From: Nymphaea colorata
Taxonomy: Eukaryota > Streptophyta > Magnoliopsida > Nymphaeales > Nymphaeaceae
Direction of reading: 5' to 3'
Assembly (NCBI RefSeq): GCF_008831285.2
Contig: NC_045144.1
Coordinates: 11,447,672-11,511,671, forward strand
Length of the DNA stretch: 64,000 nucleotides
The position numbers and the translations under genes were made by a program. Below, one piece after another: positions 57,181 through 64,000 of this stretch. Numbering within the stretch: the first letter of the stretch is position 1; the number at the start of each line of letters is the position of its first letter. The notes beneath the pieces are model-generated. The model ran no database searches. It worked only from the letters and a program-made list of their open reading frames with translations, and was not told the DNA's origin.

Positions 57181-57554
57181 TGCTATACTAGTGCAAGGAT
57201 GGAACTTGGAAGCACTATGTATGCCAGTTGAAGGACATTTGACTCTACTCACATGGGCATGGGCATTATGGAAAGCCGGATCTAAAATTAGTGTCTTATA
57301 TGGTCTTATGCATGAAAATTATGCATATGGGTGCTTAATAACCAAAAACATGTCTAAGTAAAAAAAAAAGTCTTTTAGAAGGACAAAAAGGGTTTATGAA
57401 AAGTAAATTTCCAAAATATACACTTCTTTTAAAAAAAAATAAAAAATACTCCAACCTTGCACCACCTACACGATCCAATATCATTGGACATGCGTAGGGG
57501 TGTAAAAAGGGAGGCCCAGGCAATCGCCGAAAAGAACTCATGGGACTAGGAATA

Positions 57555-57725
57555 AGATTATTTAATAAAATATAGAACTCTGCATGCCAATTATAATTTG
57601 ATCAAATATCGGGCCGATAACAAACTGGTACAATTCAAATAGGTTGATCCGAATCAATTTTCACAGATAAAATGAAAAAAATTATAAAATAGATGACAAA
57701 AAGCACCAAATTACAAATTAAGAAC
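57555..57725 (+). repeat. Dispersed repeat E, copy 1
   Basis: CTGGTACAATTCAAATAGGT, AATAGATGACAA and ACAAATTAAG followed by GACAGCAAAGAAA-like sequence are repeated in the same orientation at 63765-63910 at about 85-90% similarity. Confidence 0.75.
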
Positions 57726-57949
57726 AGCAAAGAAATGACAAATAGAAGCAAAAAAGAGGAGTGAGAAAGACAAAGGATGTCTAGATGGCTATGAGCTAAC
57801 AACAACCAAAAGGTCACCCCTCTTCTGAGGACAAGAGTTTGACTTCAAACATATAGAGAGAACAAGACCGCCCTGATGTCAAGATTGTTTCCAGCTAAGT
57901 TTTGATTCTCTTAACCTAGCAGAGGGTTCGCCACCAAAAATTTGTCGGT

Positions 57950-58075
57950 TAATAATATTTGTGGGTCTTTCATGTGAAACCAAGTCCTTCTCAACGCAAT
58001 CTGGAACCTTTCACAGTCTTAAGATTGGATAAAATTCACCCAGTGCGTGACTTTTGTTAATATAAGATATTGCTA
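57950..58075 (-). repeat. Dispersed repeat F (LTR-end-like)
   Basis: The segment with TTTCACAGTCTTAAGATTGGATAA, a CCAGTGCG[T/A]GACTTT-like block and GATATTGCTAGTGGCCAT resembles 39480-39560. It lies just beyond the 3' side of a minus-strand copia fragment and could be part of its LTR. Confidence 0.4.
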
Positions 58076-58154
58076 GTGGCCATACAATGCCTGCTAATAA
58101 AAAAGACTTCATCCTTTTTTCTTGAGAAAGAACACCCAACTCATCCATGATTTG

Positions 58155-58690
58155 TCATCTTTTTAACAGGAGAAAGTATCTGAAAATAAAGTTGGAAACA
58201 GCAGGAGCTGGGCCCCATACATCGGCCTGAACCAAGTTGAAGCAATATTGGCTTTTTATTTCAGATTCAGGAAATGATTGTCCAGTCATCTTTGCGTAAT
58301 TGCATGTCTCACATACTGGAAAATTGTAGATGAGCAAAGAAACACAGTTTTGAGAATTAGATCACACAAATGTCCCAACCTATAGTGCCATAGGAGTGAT
58401 TCTTCATTCTTCTAGTCAGCTGGAAGTGCCTTGTTTGTGTTCAAGTTAATGTAGTAGATAGAGCTCATCTCTCTCATAACCATCACCAAGCCTCTTCCGG
58501 GATTTCTGGTCCAGCAGAATGACCTTCTAGTTGGAGAAAATATTCAGAAATTTCTGTAACATAGAGCTGTGCTTGATTTGTTAACAATGGTAAGATCTAT
58601 GGAACAAATACGATCAGGATCAGTTACAAAGGACAGGGTACAGTTTCCAATACTCAAGAGCTATCCAAAACTGACCAATCTTTTCTAAAT
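58155..58690 (-). pseudogene. Copia-5 fragment: GAG-pre-integrase and integrase zinc finger
   Basis: On the minus strand: a frame with SSIYYINLNTNKALPAD, then ESLLWHYRLGHLCDLILKTV (the LWHxRLGH block), then CETCNYAKMTGQSF and FNLVQADVWGPAPAVS (zinc-finger cysteines and start of the integrase core). It ends abruptly. Reading frames contain stops and shifts. It belongs to Ty1-copia but is opposite in orientation to Copia-4 next to it. Confidence 0.78.
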
Positions 58691-58908
58691 GAGAAAGAAA
58701 TCATTTTCCCTATCTTCTCCTATAATTCTGCCCAAATCTGTCATGTAAATCAAGATCCTAAAATCAAGAATCTAATTGTATAAAGTGATTATAAATATCT
58801 ATACTCTCTCTGTGTGGTTATTGATAGAAGAGAGAGTGTTTGTGTGGATGTAGGCCGATTTTAGCCGAACCATGTTACACATGTGTGTTCATCTTTTCTT
58901 TTAACTTG

Positions 58909-58921
58909 GTATCAGAGCCTG
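58909..58921 (+). promoter_or_regulatory. Copia-4 primer binding site
   Basis: TGGTATCAGAGCC, the same initiator-Met primer site as the other copia elements, about 40 bases after the GCCGAACCA LTR motif. Confidence 0.85.
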
Positions 58922-59113
58922 CAACTGCTTTCTCCATGGTCTTCCGTATCCTGCATCTTTCTAGAGCCACGCTTCACCTGTCTGGTACACGACCATTGTT
59001 TGATGCCGGGCACCATCGTTTTCCAGCCACTCTCTGCTGCATCCCCTGTTGCGTCTCCTGTTCCTCTTCCTACATCCATAGTTTTTTGCATAACAAGGGA
59101 AACCACAGAGGAG

Positions 59114-59530
59114 TGTGCGGTTCATGCTCTTTTTTTTTGTGGTGAGCAAGTGAAAGCTACCAAGGCCTTCACTGAGGAGTGTGCTGCTTCCTGTCTTCAT
59201 CGAGGAGCGTGCTGTTTCACTAAGGAGTGTGCTGCTCCTTTTAGTGTTTGAACAAGAGTGTGGCACCGAGTGTGTTGTTTTTTACCTTCATCGAGGCACG
59301 TGCCTTCCTTTTGGAGTGTATTATTCCCTGCCTTCAGCGAGGCACGTGCCTCCTTTTTTGTCTAAGGAAGGCCATGCTCTTTCCAGCCATCACCGAGGAG
59401 CATGCTGTTGACTTCCTTTTCTGTGTCTCAACAAGGGAAGGTCACGCTATTTCCAGCCCTCACCAAGGGGCGTGCTGTTTCCTTTTGTGTTCACATGTTC
59501 ATCGAGGAGCGTGCTAACAAGGGAGTGCCA
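59114..59530 (+). repeat. Degenerate tandem repeats in the Copia-4 leader
   Basis: At least eight copies of a motif near [C/A]GAGG[A/C][G/A][C/T]GTGC[T/C] follow each other at irregular 25-70 base spacing, each trailed by a T/C-rich stretch (CTTCCTTTT). A short frame can be read across them but is not conserved with known proteins. Confidence 0.7.
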
Positions 59531-59659
59531 CCGAGGCCTATCTGCCCCTTCAGTCGCCCGATCCGCCTCCTCAGTCACCTTTTTTGTTTATCAGACTCAA
59601 ATCGTATTGACTGTGCTCGTCGGCTGTTGATTGAACGAGTGAGATTTTTCTAGTATAAT

Positions 59660-59970
59660 ATGGCTGCATTGTCCTCTTCTAATGCTCCTTGCACTCCTAC
59701 TCCACCAGGTACACAATGGAATGCTTTCTCAAGTTTGGTTTCAGTCAAGCTTGATCAATCAAATTATCTTCTCTGATGTTCTTAAATTGAAAGTGTTATG
59801 AAAAGTCAAAATTTGATCGAGTATGTTATTGGAAAATGTTCTGCTCCACCTGAATTTCTTGATGAAGCACACACACAATAAAATACTGCATATGATTTAT
59901 GGTATCGTGAAGACCAACTTGCACTAAGTTGGATCAAAGTCACTGTGACTCAACCAGTCATGTCACAAAA
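59660..59970 (+). pseudogene. Copia-4 gag N-terminal remnant
   Basis: ATGGCTGCATTG starts a frame with AFSSLVSVKLDQSNYLL, then (after stops) IESVMKSQNLIEYVIGKC and AYDLWYREDQLALSWI, which follow the copia gag pattern KLDxxNYxxW...GHxLxxYVDG...W...DQxLLSWI. Two in-frame stops are present. Confidence 0.75.
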
Positions 59971-59984
59971 GAAAAGTGATACGC

Positions 59985-60827
59985 TTCCATGTTTTAAAAC
60001 CTTTTTAAGCATAGTAGGGCATCAACTTGAAATAAAAATGAAAATTTTCCATTCAGATGGAGGAGGAGAATTCATGAGCAAAGAATTTATCACATTTCTT
60101 GAAAATCAAGGTATTCGTTGATGGATAACATGCCCTTACACATCCCAGTAGAACGAGATAGTAGAAAGGAAGCATAGGCATCTAGTGGAAATGGGACTCA
60201 CCATGATTATTCATGCCAATATGCCACAAAAATTTTGGTTTGATGCTTTTAAAACTGCTGTTCATCTTATTAACAGGTTGCCTATTGCAGACTTGCAAAT
60301 GACGCCGTATGAGAAGCTCTTGCATGAAGTTCCCAAATATAGTCATCTAAGGACCTTTGGTTGTACCGTCTATCCAGTGAATGGGCCTAGACATGCTTCA
60401 AAACTAGAACCCAAAGCTCAAACCTGCGTCTTCATTGGGTATGGGAGCTGTCATAAAGGCTGTGTTTGTTACAATCCAATCTCTAATTGTGTCATCATAT
60501 CTAGACATGTTATTTTTTACGAAAGAAATTTTTTATACTCTCATTGTGGTCCCTCTTTTACTGCCTCAAACATTTCAAGTTATCTAAGGTCATCATCCAG
60601 ATCTGAATGTGTTAAGCCTAGACCTGTTGATGAGCTAAAAGAGAGTTTACCACTTATTCAGTTGCCTAGAATCATTCCAAGTTCCTCAAGGTCCTCAGCA
60701 GTTCAAACTGGTTCCAATCACTTTCATGTGCACATACCATCAATTTCAGCATACTTAGACCTTCATGGAACTAGAAACACATGTTACAGACAATTCCAGC
60801 ACAAGGGTGTCACAGTGTGCTTCATAT
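59985..60827 (+). pseudogene. Copia-4 integrase C-terminal half
   Basis: FHSDGGGEFMSKEF (catalytic Asp), a stop, CPYTSQ and IVERKHRHLVEMGLTMI (catalytic Glu block), then FWFDAFKTAVHLINRLPI, YEKLLHEVPKYSHLRTFGC and FIGYGSCHKGCVCYNP. After this the frame continues as a low-conservation linker to a stop at 60827. It joins gag directly, so roughly 1 kb of pol was deleted. Two stops precede the open part. Confidence 0.85.
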
Positions 60828-60830
60828 AGC

Positions 60831-61089
60831 TATATTATGAAAATAGTACCACATTATATATTTATTCTTTCACAAACAGCTCATGTATTACCCTAAAAAT
60901 GCCCATTTATTTTTCCGCAAACAGGTAATTACACCTCATACATGCATATATATATTTATTTTTAGGCAATCAGAGATGTCTAAGACTAAGATTGTTGCGT
61001 ATCATTTCCAGAATATAACACTTCACACATCTATTCATATCTAGGCGCGTAAATACATAGATTTGCTACTATAACAAGCATACATACAT

Positions 61090-61136
<47 letters not shown>

Positions 61137-61321
61137 CAAACGACAAAGGTACAAGGGCTACATTTTGCACTCATAGCTGAGTATTGCCATACCTTATTGC
61201 TCTATGCTGCAATCAATTCAGTCCGCCAAGAGGGCTGCCATTCCAAGGCAGTGCAGCATGATTTCCTTACAAAACATGCATTTACATGTATAATTTCAGC
61301 CCCACCAAGTAGATTTCTCCT

Positions 61322-61391
<70 letters not shown>

Positions 61392-62389
61392 ACCTATATA
61401 GATTATTTATAAAAGAAACTATATAACACTTACGAGGGTCTACCTAACTGTACAGCCCCTGATTTTTTACTTTCAGCACCCTAGCTCCTTGGCGTTCTTG
61501 ATCCTCCAAGCAGCGGTTAACAGTCACGTGGACCAGTGCCTCTTTGCCCTTTATCTTCACCCCAAGGTGCAGGAAAACAAGGGTTAGCTCTCACTTTTTC
61601 CTAACTTCTAACTGCTGGAACCCTTCCCCTATGGCTGCAGCAAATGGGAACCTGAGGTATGGGGTTAAATAAGGCCAATACATGGTGAGCAACACCCCCA
61701 AATGATTTTTCTCAGGAAGGCTTCTCGGCTGCACTCAATCATCTTTTAGTTTCATTTAATATTTTCAGTTACCACTTCTACCTAGGTATATATTTGGTAA
61801 CCCATTCATTTCTTTCCATGACTGCCCCCTTTATGATATAGTTGACAGTTTCAACTATTTTTAGCAGTTATTGAATCTACCAATTATAGCCTATACTCTT
61901 ATTAAAATTTTTGTGATAATAAAGAAAAAGAAAAAGAAAAACGTGGGCATTACAGCAACCATCTGGTTTGAGCCGAAAGTATTGGTTAGAAGGCGATCAG
62001 TTCTTAGAGATGATGTTAGCGACCATCAGTTTGTTTGATCAACTTTCAAAGGTTGCGAGTTATAATGAAAAATTCAGCTTTTGGTATTGTTTTGGCTGCA
62101 AGAATGATATGTATAAAGGGATAAAATTTTGATATAGAAAGCATATTTAGATGGGTGCTTTGTGATGTTAGAGGTGCTTTCCTTCCAGTTTTCACTTTTC
62201 ACCTGTACAAATCAGACCTTAGGCATGCAATATATTGGATCATATAGATATATATCCCTCCACGTACATCATTAAAAGGATCTCAAATGCCCACCTAAGC
62301 AAAAAATTAAGTCTAAGGTCACCTACGTTCTTTAGAGAGAGCTTTGCCGTTGACCATCTGTGTCGGAAATTCAAGCCGCATCAATTGAA
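60831..62389. other. Intergenic, microsatellite-rich
   Basis: No gene recognised. Long TA tracts lie at 61094-61133 and 61325-61388; frames that read YIYIYI are artefacts of them. Confidence 0.6.
61325..61388. repeat. Long TA microsatellite
   Basis: About 32 uninterrupted TA units. A similar tract of about 20 units lies at 61094-61133. Confidence 0.97.
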
Positions 62390-62775
62390 GAAATTGACAA
62401 GGGACATCCCATGACAACGCTGGTGGCTAAAGTTCAGTTTCTCCTCCACCACCAACCCCCTCTCCTCTTTATTCTTCTTCGGCCACTTGAATCTGTGGAA
62501 CTGGTCAATGCCTGATATGAGATATGAGATCGAGTTGCTGCACACTTCTGTGGATCCACAAGTATACAGTATCAAGGAAAAAAGATGAAGATTGGGTTAT
62601 TTCTGAATTTTTTAGTGACGTACTATGTCTATTTTACACTTTTTAATTTTTTCATAACATTTTTTTACCCTTTTAAAATGTTCCTTTTCTACTATAAACA
62701 GGGATATTTTCGTCATTATGTACCCATATACACAATTTTTTTACATATAACCTGTTTTGACAACCCGTTTCTACA

Positions 62776-62871
<96 letters not shown>

Positions 62872-63306
62872 ATATAATCAATCTTCTTAGTCATCTTTTT
62901 CTTACAAGGTATATCTTCTCTATATAGAGTACCTTCTTGGACCGGACACTCTTTTTCGCTACGACTGTGTTATTAATGCAAATCTGTTCGTGTTGGCCCA
63001 TGTCCACCTGAACTCAGCTGAACACTCTCCACTCATTGCTCTCATCATGAGCAACTGTCATCACCCTGTTTCTCTCTCTCTCTCTCGCTCTCTTTGATTT
63101 GGCCTGATTTGTTTTTTTATTCTGAAACAGCTCTTAAGGTGGAAAGATTAACGGAAGATGTGGACAGCGAAAGAGTCATGCATGGAATCGTCTTCTGCCA
63201 GATTTTTCTTTCTTTGACAAGTAGCCTAAACCAGTGTTGTTAGAGGTGCACACCTGCATGAGGTCTCTGTGCATCACCTAGAAGAACGCCTCAAAGCATC
63301 TGAGTG
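62390..63306 (-). repeat. Right arm of the large inverted repeat
   Basis: Reverse complement of the left arm (56263-57180) with extra microsatellite sequence inserted. It includes CCCATGACAACGCTGGTGGC, GTAAAAAAATGTTATG (complement), ATGAGCAACTGTCATCACCC, GACAAGTAGCCTAAACCA and AGGTCTCTGTGCATCACC. Estimated similarity is 75-85% by eye. Confidence 0.75.
62778..62867. repeat. TA/TG compound microsatellite
   Basis: About 24 TA followed by about 20 TG dinucleotides, located within the right arm and absent from the left arm. Confidence 0.97.
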
Positions 63307-63372
63307 ATGCATCATTTACCTAATTAAGGTGTGTGGCATGACGACCTAATTAAGGTGTGTGGAATATATATA

Positions 63373-63465
63373 TGTGTGTGTGTGTGTGTGCTTGTGTGTG
63401 TGTGTGTGTGTGTATCGAAATCGGGTCAAGCAACTGATTGTTGCAAATGCATCTTTTGATGGATT
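63373..63465 (+). repeat. Dispersed repeat C, copy 2
   Basis: TG tract (63373-63413), ATCGAAATC, then GGTCAAGCAACTGATTGTTG and CAAATGCATCTTTTG, matching 38552-38710 with about 90 bases deleted. Confidence 0.65.
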
Positions 63466-63764
63466 CGAGGTGACAATCACCTAGAAGACGCTGCTAGGTA
63501 GTTGCATTTGAGAACTCACAGAAAACCCAAGCTGGGGACATCCAGCTACAGCTTGATATGGAAGAAAAGCGACCTTTTGGGGTTGACAGATTTGGAGTTT
63601 AAGAAAGCTGTGGCATATAGAGAAAAGTCAACATCATTAATTGTTTTAGAGCTACAAAATAAATGGAGACATGCAAAACATGATGTAACTTCACAAGAAA
63701 CGGACTAAGTATTGAGGTCTTTTCATGTATGACTATCAAAGCTAGTGCTATCTGGATGATAAAA

Positions 63765-63910
63765 TCATGAAATATTGGGCCGAGAACGAACTGGTACAAT
63801 TCAAATAGGTTGATTCAAACCAATTTTCGCATGTAAAATGAAAAAAAAATGTAAAATAGATGACAAGAAAACACCTAAGTACAAATTAAGGACAGCAAAG
63901 AAACGATACA
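63765..63910 (+). repeat. Dispersed repeat E, copy 2
   Basis: Direct repeat of 57555-57725, lying outside the right inverted arm. No coding content. Confidence 0.75.
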
Positions 63911-64000
63911 TTCTTTGTCTTTCTCCTGGCCTTGCTTGTCTTCAATTTAGTTGGCCCGAGAGAATTTGATTGTTGTTGGTGGTGGCCTTGTTTGTCTTCG

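Larger units (their letters stand above)
58700..60830 (+). mobile_element. Copia-4, internally deleted Ty1-copia relic
   Basis: A TATAAATATC stretch (about 58788) and the motif GATGTAGGCCGATTTTAGCCG then AACCA mark an LTR R/U5 region; TGGTATCAGAGCC (about 58909-58921) is the primer site. A repeat-rich leader (58922-59655), a gag remnant (59660-59970) and an integrase remnant (59985-60830) follow. Protease, zinc finger, RT and RNase H are missing, and no 3' LTR was found. Confidence 0.75.

Noticed and set aside
56804-57252. Frames spanning the second N gap
   Set aside because: Same reason; the sequence on both sides belongs to a non-coding inverted repeat.
62673-62894. Frames reading YIYIYI / VCVCVC or THTHTH
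   Set aside because: Translations of the TA/TG microsatellite.

Overview
This window is a stretch of nuclear DNA from a flowering plant. It contains Ty1-copia, Ty3-gypsy (chromovirus) and LINE-1 retroelements primed in the plant way (initiator-Met tRNA binding sites), plant-type 5S rRNA genes, and intron-containing fragments of plant genes: a TOC159-type chloroplast import GTPase, a P4-ATPase and an FHA/AAA ATPase. The species cannot be fixed from the sequence. Two 100-base N runs (20579-20678, 56992-57091) are scaffold gaps, so this is a draft assembly.

Region 1 (1-20578) is a nest of LTR retrotransposons. The host is a Ty1-copia element on the minus strand, 'Copia-2'. Its 3' LTR lies at 1227-1417 plus 4870-4928, its RT/RNase H region at 4926-6695 and its integrase end at 18721-19023. 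Three elements landed inside it. (a) 'Copia-1' (1418-4864, minus) is flanked by AGTAA duplications; its gag-protease-integrase part is gone and a 1.24-kb block of tandem 5S rDNA (three genes) stands in its place. (b) A Tekay/Del-type chromovirus (6696-18715, plus) has LTRs of about 3 kb and a nearly complete gag-pol; a third, truncated LTR and a second partial internal region lie downstream, and the whole is enclosed by AGTAT duplications. (c) 'Copia-3' (19024 up to the gap, minus) is a relative of Copia-1. The first 499 bases are a diverged minus-strand LTR related to the chromovirus LTR.

Region 2 (20679-33500) starts with the 3' end of another gypsy element and a GTACGG-rich element that may be a DNA transposon. 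A run of broken host-gene pieces follows: an unidentified coiled-coil exon, a TOC159 pseudogene without its membrane domain, three exons of an ALA2-like aminophospholipid flippase, and the first exons of an FHA/AAA-type ATPase. None is complete.

Region 3 (33500-48500) is AT-rich, with short dispersed repeats, a hAT-like MITE and two nepenthesin-type aspartic protease genes facing each other (40621-41972 plus, 46436-48325 minus). Both are disabled by frameshifts, although both keep TATA boxes.

Region 4 (48700-54060) is a decayed LINE-1 element on the plus strand with recognisable ORF1, endonuclease, reverse transcriptase and C-terminal region.

Region 5 (54060-64000) is dominated by a pair of inverted repeats roughly 0.7-0.9 kb long (about 56263-57180 and 62390-63306). 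They flank two copia relics in opposite orientations, and long TA/TG microsatellites lie nearby. No gene in the window appears intact and functional. The best-preserved coding units are the chromovirus gag-pol and the Copia-2 RT/RNase H.
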